This document shows, piece by piece, positions 1 to 10,362 of a stretch of DNA of 64,000 bases. The translations under genes were made by a program, and so were the position numbers. Location: NCBI RefSeq assembly GCF_001306135.1, contig NZ_LGKP01000004.1, positions 62,001-126,000 of the forward strand, given 5' to 3'. The notes below the pieces were generated by a model. The model worked only from the letters and a program-made list of their open reading frames with translations, ran no database searches and had not been told where the DNA came from. The stretch's first letter is position 1, and every line of letters starts with the position of its first letter. The DNA is from Herpetosiphon geysericola. Lineage in GTDB: Bacteria > Chloroflexota > Chloroflexia > Chloroflexales > Herpetosiphonaceae.

Positions 1-3000
1 AATGCAGCGACCGTGGTTGGGGTTGGCTTGTATATCGCCAATATGGTGCACAAATTCTATACCCTCTACCAAACGGGTATGGGCGTAAGCGCGGTCTTAA
101 AATCGACGACCATGGCCAATTTTAAAGCGGTGGGCAAGTTTGGCTTGCTGCTTGGAGTGCTCATTCCATGGATCATTTTTCTCGCCACGTCAGGGGATGT
201 GTTGTGGAGCATGATTACAACTGGTGATGGGGGCAGCATTGCCTTTACGGTCTATGTGGCCTATACCATCGCCAGCACCATTATTACCGTGGTGATGTTT
301 GCCTTGGAATATGTGCCAGGGATTGGCCAATTGTTCTCGTTCCTGTTCTTTATGGTCTATTTTATCGATGGCATTCTGGCGATTGTTGGCCAGCAAACGG
401 TCTTTGACCGTATGACCGAAGCGCTTGCCAAGCTGCTCTACGATGTTGACTTAGTGATCAAAAACATGGATTCGTCAGATCGCTTAACGCTTGATATTGT
501 CAATCGCAGCCTTGGCACACCCGAAGATGGGTTTATCGTGACCAATAGCATCTCGTACACGATGCGGGTCACCAACACCCTGCTCTATGGCACGCAATAT
601 TCAGCAGCCGATGCCAATAAGGCCTCGTTCCTCTACACCCTCGACGATGAGCCAGTCGATTATCATACTCAAATTAACAAGGGCGATATGCGTGGCGACT
701 GGGTTGCGATTGGCGGGCGCAAAATTCAATTGACCAAAACGATTGAATCGGTCGAGGCATTAGCTTTGACGCGGGTTGGCGTTGGCATCAATCGCTCGCT
801 CGATGGCTTGCTCTATTTGAGCGAAGCCTATCAGGTGCCCTACTCTGGCTGTTGGCTTGATCTGTTTAGTTGTAGCACCGAAACCGTTGGTGGCTCCAGT
901 GAAATTAATATTGGGGCTAGCGAAACCCTCGATATTTTGCCCGCAAGCATAAGCGAATTTTATGCCCTCGACTGGAACGAGGATGGAGCGTTGCAGTTTC
1001 CCAGCCAACGCGATCATGATGGTGATGGCTTGCTCAGCAGCGCTGCGGGCGGAGTAGACCCTGAGGATCTAAGCCGCGATGCTGATGGGGATATCTTGCT
1101 TGATAGCTACGAATTGGCCCAAGGCAGCGACCCAGAAGCAAGCGATAGCGATGGCGATGGGCTTGATGATGCCCGCGAATTGAGCCTTGGCACCAATCCT
1201 TTGCGCAACGATAGCGATGGCGATGGGCTTGACGACAAAACCGAAAGCACCACCGGCTGGATCATCAGCTACAGTGATACTGCGGACAATCGCCGTTATA
1301 CACGAGTTTGGTCGAATCCCAATGTTGGCGATATTGATGATGATGGTTTGAACGATTTACAAGAGTTCGTCTATGGCTTCAACCCATGGGTCGCCACCGA
1401 TGCCTCATTAATTGACAATCTTGTGCAATTTGCCGAAATGAACGTGCAGGAAACTGCGGCGGCAACAGTGTTGCTACGGCTAGAAGAACCTGCCGATGCA
1501 ACCGTGTTTGCCAATAGTGCCAGCGCCACCAGCTTTAACTGTGCCAGCACCGCCACTTGCCCAATCGCGGCCCAAAGTGGGCGTTATGGCACTGCGGCCA
1601 ATTTCGATGGCAGCAACGATTATCTCGAAGCCAGCGTTCAGCTCAATCCCACGGCCTATACCCAAGCAGCTTGGGTCTATCCCACCAGCAGCGATACGAA
1701 CTTTCATGGGATTGTTGGCTATGACAACGGGGTGTTGGCCCAACGCGCACCAAGCATCTACCTGTTTCAGGCGGGACGGGTGCAAGTTGGCTTTGGCGAT
1801 GGCAGCACATGGAACAGCCTTTCAATCAGCAGTGCCATGCTCAGCAGCAACACGTGGAATCACATTGCCAGCACCTTTGATGGCAGCACCATGCGCATCT
1901 ATATCAATGGGGTTGAGCAAGCGAATTCAACCGCAGCCAGCGGCAAAGTGCCCTATCCAATTAGCAATTTGCGGGTTGGCCGCATCGATAACTATTTCAA
2001 AGGCACAATCGACGAAGTAAGCCTGTTTGATCGGGCACTGTCGGCCAGCGAAGTGGTTGCGCTCAAGGATGGCCGCTACAATCCCAATGATCTGATCGTG
2101 CAACCAGGCGCAGCCTTGCAGTATTCAACCAACGTCACCAATACGCTGGCAGCCCAAGGCATTCATGGCCATTTGCTGGGTAGCACTAGCACCAGCGATC
2201 CAGTTGTTGCCGAGCCGAAGATTGCCTTGCGCTTCGAGGATGCTGACCGCAAGAGCGGCTTTAGCCCAGCTTCTGGCGAGAGCGAAGCGGCAACCTGTGT
2301 TGGCACGACCTGCCCAGCAAGCGATCTTGTGAGTGGCAGCGATCGGTCGTTGGCCTTCGATGGCGTTGACGATCTGCTTTCGATCGGCACGCTAGCCTAC
2401 GAAACCGCCTTCCAAGCCTCAAGCTTTTCGTTCAACGTGAAATTAAATGCCTGGCCAAGCGCTGGCAAAACTATGAGTTTGATTGCGACCGACCCAACCC
2501 AAACCTATGGGCTGAATGTCTCGGTTAATAGCAGCGGCAAGCTGATGGTAGGCTTAAATGATGTAAACCCAGCCTTGACTGGTGGCATCACTATGCCAAC
2601 CAATACTTGGATAACGATCACCGTGACTGTCAACGACAAGCAATTGCGCGTCTATCAAAACGGCACCTTAGATAGCGGATTGAACAACAATCTGCGCTTG
2701 CGCCTCGTAGTTGGGGCTGGCACATTGGGCAATAGCATCGATGGAACTAGCCCATTGCATGGCAATCTCAACGCCATCAGCATCATCAACAATAATGCAG
2801 AAACGGTCTTTGCGCTTGGCTTCGATGAAAATAATAGCAGCCTGCGCACCAGTTTTGTCAACACTGCGAGCGGCGGCAGCACCGTTACCTGTGCCTCGGC
2901 AGCGACGTGCCCAAGCTTAACCGCTGGCGCAACCAACGAAGGCCTGTGGTTCGATGGCAGCGACGATTATTTGCCCTTGCCTGCCACAGTAAGTAACGCA

Positions 3001-6000
3001 GCAGGGACGAGCGGATCGCTAAGCTTTAAACTTAAATTGACGACGCTCCCAGCCAGCGGTTCCTACTATTATTTGCTCGATAACGGCTGTTCAAGCTCGG
3101 CGGGCGCAGGCTATTGTTTACGGGCCTTCGTTGATTCAGCTGGGCTGGTCACGCTTGGCTTGATAAATCGCAGTACAACCAACATTGCTTTTGGGCCATT
3201 CGCAACCACTGCCGCCGGAGGCTTCAGTGGCAAACTTGGTAGTTGGGTAACGGTGACGATCAGCTGGAATCTGGCCGCAGCGGCAGGCGCAACCAGCAGC
3301 TTCAGCATCGCCACAACCTATAATGGCACCACCACAACGGCCAGCAGTAGCGGCACCAGCACCTATTGGCCCTTGATCACAACCGATAGCAATGCGCGGT
3401 TTGGGCGACGTGGTGGCGGTGGAATGCCGCTGAACGGGGCGCTTGACGATTTCATTGCCACAAGCTACGCGCTTAATTTCGACCAACCAAGCTTCAACGT
3501 CGAACAGATTAACCGAGTCAATGCAGGTCGGGTTGCAGCATGTCGAGCGTTCTATAGCTGTCCCACATCAACCAGCGCTGGCAAATTTGGTGCGGCGCTC
3601 CGCTTCGATGGCAGCGATGATTACATGGTGCTTGATCATACGTTAGCCGACGATTTCAGCATCGCATTTTGGATGCAAACGAGCCAAACCACAGGCAGTG
3701 CCAGCGCGTGGTGGCAGGGCAATGGCTTGGTCGATGGTGAGGTTTCAGGCAATGGTAACGACTTTGGGATCGCCCTTGGCGATGGTGGCAAAGTCTTGTT
3801 TGGGATTGGCAACCCGACTGCCAGCGACACAACCATCAAAGGCGGCAGCGTCGCCAATGGCAGTTGGCATCATGTGGTGGCAACTAGGGTCAAGCAAAGT
3901 GGGGCGATGCGGCTGTATATTGATGGGACGTTGGTTGCCAGCGGCACCGGTAACACAGCTAGCCTGAGCGCGCCACCCTTCTTGCGCCTTGGCATGATTC
4001 AAACAGGCTATAACGCCTACGCAGGCTTGCTCGATGAAGTTGTGCTGCTTCCCGCAGCGGTTGATCTGGCAGGTGCGCAATTGCTGATGCAAACTACCTA
4101 TCCCATGATCGAGTTTGCCAACGCTGTTACAACCTTCCAACTCAATGCACTTTCGGCAAGCACGCTGAGCGCCGCTGCCAGCGTGAGCAGCAATGCGGTT
4201 ACTAGCCGCCATACGTTTACCCAAGAGGTAGAGGCGGCAATCGATCTCCAATCGGCAATCGCCTATCCGGTAACTGATAGCAATGCAGCCAGCATGCCGT
4301 TGCTTATGCCGTTTGAGGAAGTGCCAGGCGAAACCATATTCAACAATTATGGCACGCTAACAGGCTATAGCCAAAGCAACGACATGAAAACCCCAACCTG
4401 TTATAGCACGATTGGCTGCCCAACCACAGGCATGCAAGGCGTGGTCGGGCGGGCTGCATGGTTCAATGGCAGCGGCGATTGGCTCAGCTGTACCTATGCT
4501 GGAGTTTTGGGCTTGCCCTGTGGATTGAGTGAAATTAACATTCGCAGCGTGGCAGCCTGGGTCAAGGCCGATCGCGGCACGATTGCCGATTTCCGTAACT
4601 CGCTCGGTAGTAGCGGACTTGAGTTGGATTACAACAGCTTCAAGGTCACAATCAACGGGACGACCTATCGAATCGCGATTGATCTGCCAGAAAACGAGTG
4701 GGTCCATGTCGCAGCAACCGTTGACCTGACCAGCCGAATTGCGAAGGTTTATGTCAATGGAGCGCTATATGGCTCGACCAGCCTTGGCAGCAGCGGCACC
4801 TACGAAGGCAGTTTCCCATCGATTGGAGCCAATCGGGCAGGAACATTTGGGAACTTGGGGGCTGATGGCGATTTTTTCCATGGCGCGATGGATGATCTGC
4901 GCGGCTATACTATCACGCTCTCAGCCAGCCAAATCAAACAACTCTACACCGAATCAGCGCCCACCATGGCCTTCGATTTCAATGCCGATTCAAGCAATGC
5001 CAGCAGCGTTCACGATACCTCGGTCAATGGCTATCCTGGCGTGCTGCGCGGCTCGTTCTGCAATACGGTCACCCTCGATTCCGCCGATTTTAGCAACTTT
5101 GGCGCTGATGGGATTAACATTCGTTTGGAAAGTACCGATCAGCTGATTCTGAGCATTCCTTTGATCGCAACAGCGGTGCAGCAATTGAATGTAAGCGTGC
5201 CAATCTGTGGTATGGATAGCCTGCGAATTGAGCAAATTGCAAGCAATGCAGCAATCTCCTACTATGGAACAGCGAGCTTCAATCCAACCCTGTCGGGAAC
5301 CACGGCGAGCGTTATCATTGGCTCCTATCCAATCGATCATATGGTGCTGAACTACCGATATGCGACGCCAACGAGTAGCAGCGCGCCGAGCCTAACCGAT
5401 GGCAAAATTGGCCAAACAATGACCTTTGGCGGGGCTGGTGCGATTGAAGTCCAAAGCCCAACCACGGTTTCGGCCTTGACCAGCACCTTTAGCTTAATCG
5501 GCTGGATCAACCCTGATGATATTGCTGGCTTCCAGCAGATCATCGCTAGCGGCACCGATGCGAGCAGCAACAATGGTTTCAGTCTTGAATTGAACGATAA
5601 TACACTTCAATTCCGTACCTTGGGAGTAAAAACCTATGCCAGTAGTGCCAGCGTGCGCGCCGGGATTTGGCAGCATATTGCCGTGGTTTTCGATAGCAAC
5701 TACGATGCGTTGTTTTATGTCAATGGTGCATTGCAAGCAACGATCGATGGCTCGGCAGTTGCCAAAGCAAACACCGATGATCCAACCTATCTTGGTGGCA
5801 GCGCAAGCACGATTGGGGTTTTGCAAAACTTCTTCCGTGGCCAACTTGATGAGCTAGCGATCTACGACCGTCAACTGACCACTGGCGAAATCTATGGCAT
5901 CTATCTCCGCGATTTGCGCTGGTATAGCGCCCGTAGCACAGTTGAGCTTCAGGTTGACACCGATGCGCCAAGCATCACCCTGCTTAGCGATGCGGCCTAT

Positions 6001-9000
6001 ATGGCCAATCAACCAACTAGCATTGTAGTCTCGACAATTGATCCAACCTCAGGGGTGCGCTTGCTCGACGTTGGGGTTAAACGCCCAAATACAAGTAGTT
6101 ATACGTGGTCGAGCGCAGCACTCTGTGCCGAATCGCTTAGCCTCGCACGTAACGCCGCGTGGTGTTACAGTTTTGATCCAACCAGCCTCAGCGGCCCAGG
6201 CAGCTATAGCCTTCAATTCCGCGCGGTCGATGCAGTCGGCAACCAAACAATCTCGCCTGCCTATCAAATTAACATCGATCAGACAGCGCCAACTGCTGCC
6301 AGCACCTACAGCGACCATTGGCAACCGCTCGTCGCCAGTGTCAGCGATAATCTGGCATGGACAGTGGCGCTCAGCGGCACACTCAGTGATCCTGGCAGTG
6401 GCATTGATCCAAGTGCAGCGCAATTGAGCTTACTTGATAGCACAGGCGCCGTAGCTGGGCTGGATCATGCGCAAACGGTCAGCGTCAGCGGCAATAGTTG
6501 GAGCATCAATTATGGCTTTGCCAACAAACGTCCGGCGGGCCGTTATCAACTGCGTTTCAGTGTCGCCGATGCAGTTGGCAATCAATGGTTGGGGCTGATT
6601 GGCAGCATCATGCTTGATGGACGCGCGCCCACTATGGAGCTTGCGCCCGACCTGCTGGCTTCGCGGATTATCAGTACAACTCCAAGCCTGAATGGACTGG
6701 TGGTCGAACAACCACACTGGGGGGGCGAGATTGCCGCCTTCCCGTTTGCCGAAGCCAGCGGCGCGACCAGCTTTGCCGACTACTCCGCTAGCCAGCTGAA
6801 CGCAACCTGTACAGGCCAAAGCTGTCCAAGCGGCGTGAGCGGGATCTTTGGCCGTGCGCTTAGCTTCGATGGTAGCAACGATAGCCTGACCATCGCGCCG
6901 ACCACAACCATCGATCTGCACACAGCAACCCTGAGCGTGTGGATCAAACCAAGCTGGATTTCGGGCACGCTTGGCTATGCCCCAACACTTGCAGCCCAGA
7001 GCACTGCAAGCACGCCAAACTGGCGCTGGCAGATCGCGGCCAATTACCGTAGCATGCAATTAACCACAGGCAATTCAACCACCAGCCTCCCCCTGAATCT
7101 AGCACCCAACCAATGGGCACACCTTGCCTTGGTGCAAGCAGGCGATAGCTGGACAGGCTATCTGAATGGGGTTGAACTTGGCATCGTTGATCAAGCGTTT
7201 GGAACGACGATCAACCTGCCGCTGCACCTTGGCTCAAATGGCAGCAGCCAATTCTTTGCTGGCCAACTCGATCAATTCACCCTCTACGACCGGGCCTTGT
7301 CGGCGGCGGAAGTCTATGCATTGGCCCAAAGCTCGGTCGCTGGAATTAGCAATGCTCAAATCTGGCTTGCCCCCGACGAAACGATGCTACCCGCCAGCCC
7401 ACTGATCAGCTACGATTTTACCGAAGTCCCTGGCGCAACCAATTTTGCCGATGCAAGTGGCAATAGCTATCCTGCAACCTGCACCACTTGTCCAACAGCA
7501 ACCACTGGCTGGACTGATAGCGACGCACTCTGGTTTGATGGGGTTAACGATGGTCTGAGTGTAACGATTACCAACAATCTGAGCTTGGCAAACTTTACTC
7601 AAGCAGCATGGATCTACCCAACAGGCAGCGATTCAGGCTATCACGCGGTAATGGGCTATCAACCAGGTTCGCTCAATCAGCGCCGCCCACCAAGCATTTA
7701 TATCAATCAAAAGAATCGCATTCACGCAGGATTTGGCGATGGCAGTGTCTTTACATCGCTGCAAACAGGCCCAGTTTTGACCATCAATGCCTGGAATCAT
7801 CTTGCGACAACCTTTGATGGCAACGCTTATCGGGTTTATGTCAATGGCACGGCGGTCTATACCTCGACAGCGAGCGCAGGCCGCACCCCGTATCCGGTTT
7901 CCAAACTCGAAATTGGCAAGGCTGATACCTATTTCAACGGGGCCATCGATCAGGTTCGCATCTATGATCGCGCATTATCAGCCAAGGATATTGGCTTGCT
8001 AGCATCAGGCTGGACAACCGCCCCGATCACAGGGGCAAGCACGGCCAGCGCCGACTGGAACTATTCGATTCCACATGGGCTTCAAGGCTTGTATAGCCTG
8101 CGCATGCGAGGCACAGATAGCTTCAGCAATACCGAAGCGATGGCAACGAGATGGCGCGGCATGATCGATAGCATTACACCCACAATCAACCTCAGTGCGG
8201 TCCATCGCGGTGGTGGCTATGCAGCCTCAACCGTCTATACCGTAACCGCCAGCGATCTCTTCCTTGATTCTGCGACCCTTAGCATGCCATGTCAAGGGCT
8301 CAGCAGTAGCTTAACCTCCAATCCAATGGGCGGCACGAGCACACTGACGGCAACATGCAGTCTTCCAGGCCATCAACAAGGACTGGTGAGCGCAAGCATT
8401 GATGATCTAGCGGGCAATCACGCTAGTGCTTCGTTGCAGCTGCCAACCCCAACCCCAAGCCCCGCAATTGTGATTACCGCACCATCGAGTATCATCACAG
8501 GGACGGCACCGATCAGCATCACTGGCGGAGCGTATGCGCCTGCTGGCATTCAACAAATAACAGTCGTTATCGCTGGAAATAGCGTGGCTACCCTACAGTT
8601 TGGTACGGGCGTTACAAATACCCTCTGGGCAACAACGTGGCAGCCACAAGCAAGCGGTCGCTACACGTTGACTACTATGTTGATGGCAAATGATGGTAGC
8701 ATCGCTAGCGATAGCATGAGCATCACCGTGCGCGACGCGTATCAGCTACAGGTTGATCGAGACGGGAGCGGCAATGGTCAGATCATCAGCACGCCCACAG
8801 GTATTGATTGTGGCAATCTGTGTGCAGCCCTTTTTGCAGCCAGCACGATAATCACGCTCACCGCAACGCCGGATGCAACTTCGGTCTTCAGTGGCTGGAG
8901 CGGCGCGTGTAATGGCCAAACAAGCTGTATTGTGACCATGAATCAGTCGCAGCATGTGACCGCAACCTTTGAGGTAAAGAGCTACCCACTCAGTGTCGAT

Positions 9001-9558
9001 TTCGCAGGCGATGGCGCTGGCACAATTACAATCATGCCAGCAGGCATCCAATGTACTCGCCAAACCGCCCCATGTTTGAGCATGGTCAATGCAGGCACTG
9101 TCGTGACCATCACCGCCGCGCCAATGCCAAATACACGTTTTGTTGGCTGGAGTGACGATTGCAGCGGCACAACGATCCTCTGCATCCTACCGATCAATCA
9201 GGCGCGTCAGGTGACAGCTAACTTTGCGCTGCTTCCACCAACTGTCACCCCAACCATGGCCCCGACGAGTACCGCAACCGCGACTCCAACAGCCATGCCA
9301 ACCACAACCAGCACGCCAAACCAGCTACCGACCTTAACAACAACCGCTCTTCCATCAAGTTCAGCAACAGCAACCCTGACTGCCATTGCGACGGTCATAC
9401 CAAGCGTTTCAGCAACGGCAACAACCAGTCCAACCAGTTCCGCAACCATACCCGTTCCGAGCACACCAACCCACACGCCAACGGCAACAATAACTCCCAG
9501 CATGGTTGCGCCAAGTTATCGCATCTATCTTCCAATGACGATCCATGGAACCCCATAA
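1..9558 (+). CDS. Giant secreted multi-LamG surface protein (5' end outside window)
   Basis: The frame is open from base 1, so the N-terminus is missing; 3185 codons are visible. The first part has hydrophobic segments (about 120-210 and 240-400). Next come acidic DxDxDGxxD thrombospondin type 3-like calcium repeats (1012-1360). About eight LamG/concanavalin-like jellyrolls follow, near 1480-2075, 2220-2800, 2820-3470, 3490-4090, 4300-4945, 5390-5905, 6720-7325 and 7410-8005. Most carry an FDGS[ND]D start and an [RS]VDG/YVNG strand. Two InlB-like repeats with GWSGxC/GWSDDC lie at 8740-9225, then a Pro/Thr-rich stalk (9235-9500). The protein ends in YRIYLPMTIHGTP, resembling the LPL-type tails of many Chloroflexota exported proteins. 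Likely an extracellular adhesin or carbohydrate-binding surface protein. The substrate cannot be told from sequence. The first and last jellyrolls are most alike, suggesting internal duplication. Confidence 0.9.
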   Translation, partial: NAATVVGVGLYIANMVHKFYTLYQTGMGVSAVLKSTTMANFKAVGKFGLLLGVLIPWIIFLATSGDVLWSMITTGDGGSIAFTVYVAYTIASTIITVVMFALEYVPGIGQLFSFLFFMVYFIDGILAIVGQQTVFDRMTEALAKLLYDVDLVIKNMDSSDRLTLDIVNRSLGTPEDGFIVTNSISYTMRVTNTLLYGTQYSAADANKASFLYTLDDEPVDYHTQINKGDMRGDWVAIGGRKIQLTKTIESVEALALTRVGVGINRSLDGLLYLSEAYQVPYSGCWLDLFSCSTETVGGSSEINIGASETLDILPASISEFYALDWNEDGALQFPSQRDHDGDGLLSSAAGGVDPEDLSRDADGDILLDSYELAQGSDPEASDSDGDGLDDARELSLGTNPLRNDSDGDGLDDKTESTTGWIISYSDTADNRRYTRVWSNPNVGDIDDDGLNDLQEFVYGFNPWVATDASLIDNLVQFAEMNVQETAAATVLLRLEEPADATVFANSASATSFNCASTATCPIAAQSGRYGTAANFDGSNDYLEASVQLNPTAYTQAAWVYPTSSDTNFHGIVGYDNGVLAQRAPSIYLFQAGRVQVGFGDGSTWNSLSISSAMLSSNTWNHIASTFDGSTMRIYINGVEQANSTAASGKVPYPISNLRVGRIDNYFKGTIDEVSLFDRALSASEVVALKDGRYNPNDLIVQPGAALQYSTNVTNTLAAQGIHGHLLGSTSTSDPVVAEPKIALRFEDADRKSGFSPASGESEAATCVGTTCPASDLVSGSDRSLAFDGVDDLLSIGTLAYETAFQASSFSFNVKLNAWPSAGKTMSLIATDPTQTYGLNVSVNSSGKLMVGLNDVNPALTGGITMPTNTWITITVTVNDKQLRVYQNGTLDSGLNNNLRLRLVVGAGTLGNSIDGTSPLHGNLNAISIINNNAETVFALGFDENNSSLRTSFVNTASGGSTVTCASAATCPSLTAGATNEGLWFDGSDDYLPLPATVSNAAGTSGSLSFKLKLTTLPASGSYYYLLDNGCSSSAGAGYCLRAFVDSAGLVTLGLINRSTTNIAFGPFATTAAGGFSGKLGSWVTVTISWNLAAAAGATSSFSIATTYNGTTTTASSSGTSTYWPLITTDSNARFGRRGGGGMPLNGALDDFIATSYALNFDQPSFNVEQINRVNAGRVAACRAFYSCPTSTSAGKFGAALRFDGSDDYMVLDHTLADDFSIAFWMQTSQTTGSASAWWQGNGLVDGEVSGNGNDFGIALGDGGKVLFGIGNPTASDTTIKGGSVANGSWHHVVATRVKQSGAMRLYIDGTLVASGTGNTASLSAPPFLRLGMIQTGYNAYAGLLDEVVLLPAAVDLAGAQLLMQTTYPMIEFANAVTTFQLNALSASTLSAAASVSSNAVTSRHTFTQEVEAAIDLQSAIAYPVTDSNAASMPLLMPFEEVPGETIFNNYGTLTGYSQSNDMKTPTCYSTIGCPTTGMQGVVGRAAWFNGSGDWLSCTYAGVLGLPCGLSEINIRSVAAWVKADRGTIADFRNSLGSSGLELDYNSFKVTINGTTYRIAIDLPENEWVHVAATVDLTSRIAKVYVNGALYGSTSLGSSGTYEGSFPSIGANRAGTFGNLGADGDFFHGAMDDLRGYTITLSASQIKQLYTESAPTMAFDFNADSSNASSVHDTSVNGYPGVLRGSFCNTVTLDSADFSNFGADGINIRLESTDQLILSIPLIATAVQQLNVSVPICGMDSLRIEQIASNAAISYYGTASFNPTLSGTTASVIIGSYPIDHMVLNYRYATPTSSSAPSLTDGKIGQTMTFGGAGAIEVQSPTTVSALTSTFSLIGWINPDDIAGFQQIIASGTDASSNNGFSLELNDNTLQFRTLGVKTYASSASVRAGIWQHIAVVFDSNYDALFYVNGALQATIDGSAVAKANTDDPTYLGGSASTIGVLQNFFRGQLDELAIYDRQLTTGEIYGIYLRDLRWYSARSTVELQVDTDAPSITLLSDAAYMANQPTSIVVSTIDPTSGVRLLDVGVKRPNTSSYTWSSAALCAESLSLARNAAWCYSFDPTSLSGPGSYSLQFRAVDAVGNQTISPAYQINIDQTAPTAASTYSDHWQPLVASVSDNLAWTVALSGTLSDPGSGIDPSAAQLSLLDSTGAVAGLDHAQTVSVSGNSWSINYGFANKRPAGRYQLRFSVADAVGNQWLGLIGSIMLDGRAPTMELAPDLLASRIISTTPSLNGLVVEQPHWGGEIAAFPFAEASGATSFADYSASQLNATCTGQSCPSGVSGIFGRALSFDGSNDSLTIAPTTTIDLHTATLSVWIKPSWISGTLGYAPTLAAQSTASTPNWRWQIAANYRSMQLTTGNSTTSLPLNLAPNQWAHLALVQAGDSWTGYLNGVELGIVDQAFGTTINLPLHLGSNGSSQFFAGQLDQFTLYDRALSAAEVYALAQSSVAGISNAQIWLAPDETMLPASPLISYDFTEVPGATNFADASGNSYPATCTTCPTATTGWTDSDALWFDGVNDGLSVTITNNLSLANFTQAAWIYPTGSDSGYHAVMGYQPGSLNQRRPPSIYINQKNRIHAGFGDGSVFTSLQTGPVLTINAWNHLATTFDGNAYRVYVNGTAVYTSTASAGRTPYPVSKLEIGKADTYFNGAIDQVRIYDRALSAKDIGLLASGWTTAPITGASTASADWNYSIPHGLQGLYSLRMRGTDSFSNTEAMATRWRGMIDSITPTINLSAVHRGGGYAASTVYTVTASDLFLDSATLSMPCQGLSSSLTSNPMGGTSTLTATCSLPGHQQGLVSASIDDLAGNHASASLQLPTPTPSPAIVITAPSSIITGTAPISITGGAYAPAGIQQITVVIAGNSVATLQFGTGVTNTLWATTWQPQASGRYTLTTMLMANDGSIASDSMSITVRDAYQLQVDRDGSGNGQIISTPTGIDCGNLCAALFAASTIITLTATPDATSVFSGWSGACNGQTSCIVTMNQSQHVTATFEVKSYPLSVDFAGDGAGTITIMPAGIQCTRQTAPCLSMVNAGTVVTITAAPMPNTRFVGWSDDCSGTTILCILPINQARQVTANFALLPPTVTPTMAPTSTATATPTAMPTTTSTPNQLPTLTTTALPSSSATATLTAIATVIPSVSATATTSPTSSATIPVPSTPTHTPTATITPSMVAPSYRIYLPMTIHGTP

Positions 9559-9580
9559 AATACTGCAAGCAGCAAAAAAC

Positions 9581-9614
9581 GACCATGTTCCCAAGAGTAC
9601 TTGGGAGCATGGTC
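9581..9614. terminator. Strong hairpin after the giant surface protein
   Basis: A 15-bp stem (9581-9595 with 9600-9614, one G-U wobble) closes a 4-base loop, 22 bases after the stop codon. A run of six A precedes it on the plus strand and no T-run follows. It therefore has the form of an intrinsic terminator only when read on the minus strand. For the plus-strand gene it may act as a 3' end stabiliser. Confidence 0.6.
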
Positions 9615-9823
9615 ACGAATTGCGAACGAGCGCAAACTCAAGCCGCAGCCCTCAGCAGCAAAGGCCCAAGCATTCAGCAAGCGGAGAAATTCAGCCATCC
9701 TTAAATTAATCCAGTCGCTGCGCTCTATGCTCAACAAAACATATGTGCTATGATAACCATGCGTTTGGCCTTGGGATTCAGCCTAGTTCAATGAAGTAGC
9801 TTGATTCAGGATCGGAGATGCAG

Positions 9824-10315
9824 ATGAATGTTGCAGCGTTTCGCCATTTCTACGAATATCACTTTGCAGAAAACCGCCAGCTCTTGGAGAATTATGTCGC
9901 TCAATTATCTGATGAACAATTTGTGCAAGAAGTAGTGTATTCGCTTGGCTCAGTGCGCAACCAACTTGTGCATTTGATGAGTGTTGATCAAACTTGGTTT
10001 AGTGGCTTGCGTGGCATAGAATTTCCCGAACCGCTTGATCCCAACGCGTTCCCTAATCTGGCCACCTTGCGCAGCTATTGGGCTGGGGTTGAAGCTATGA
10101 TGCGCGAGTATTTAGCGAATTTGCAGGATGCAGATTTGCAAACCAAACCGCTTGATGGCGAAGATGAAAATTTGATTGTCTGGCAAGTGTTGTTGCAAGT
10201 TGTCAACCACGGCACCGATCATCGCGCCCAAGTGCTGCGCATGTGCCACGATTTTGGAGTCAAAACCAGTTCACAAGATTATATTTTTTATGTCTATGCC
10301 AATCCTTCAGCCTAA
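9824..10315 (+). CDS. DinB-like metal-binding four-helix protein
   Basis: A 163-residue protein of the DinB/YfiT superfamily. It has the family's length and three well-placed histidines: H50 in the second helix (LVHLM) and H129 and H133 in the last helix (NHGTDHR), the usual metal-binding triad. Relatives act as thiol-dependent transferases or damage-inducible proteins; the substrate here is unknown. The start at 9824 is chosen because GGAG at 9814-9817 sits six bases upstream. An in-frame ATG two codons earlier (9818) is possible. The gene stands alone between a hairpin and a convergent terminator. Confidence 0.85.
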   Translation: MNVAAFRHFYEYHFAENRQLLENYVAQLSDEQFVQEVVYSLGSVRNQLVHLMSVDQTWFSGLRGIEFPEPLDPNAFPNLATLRSYWAGVEAMMREYLANLQDADLQTKPLDGEDENLIVWQVLLQVVNHGTDHRAQVLRMCHDFGVKTSSQDYIFYVYANPSA

Positions 10316-10322
10316 AGAAATC

Positions 10323-10352
10323 GGCGAGCCACCTCAAAATAGGTAGCTCGCC
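10323..10352. terminator. Convergent terminator hairpin
   Basis: A 12-bp stem with one mismatch (10323-10334 with 10341-10352) and a six-base loop lies between the stop codons of the DinB gene (plus) and the NarK gene (minus), where a shared terminator would be expected. Confidence 0.6.
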
Positions 10353-10362
10353 AAACTACCTT

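Noticed and set aside
1496-2020. 174-codon plus-strand frame inside the giant protein gene
   Set aside because: It is a shifted frame over LamG-coding sequence with unlikely composition (many Ala, Pro, Met) and no ribosome-binding site.
6430-7059. 209-codon minus-strand frame
   Set aside because: Antisense of LamG-coding sequence; composition and codon pattern follow the real gene on the other strand.
9525-9737. 70-codon minus-strand frame downstream of the surface protein
   Set aside because: It spans a terminator-like hairpin and the end of the real gene, with no translation signal.
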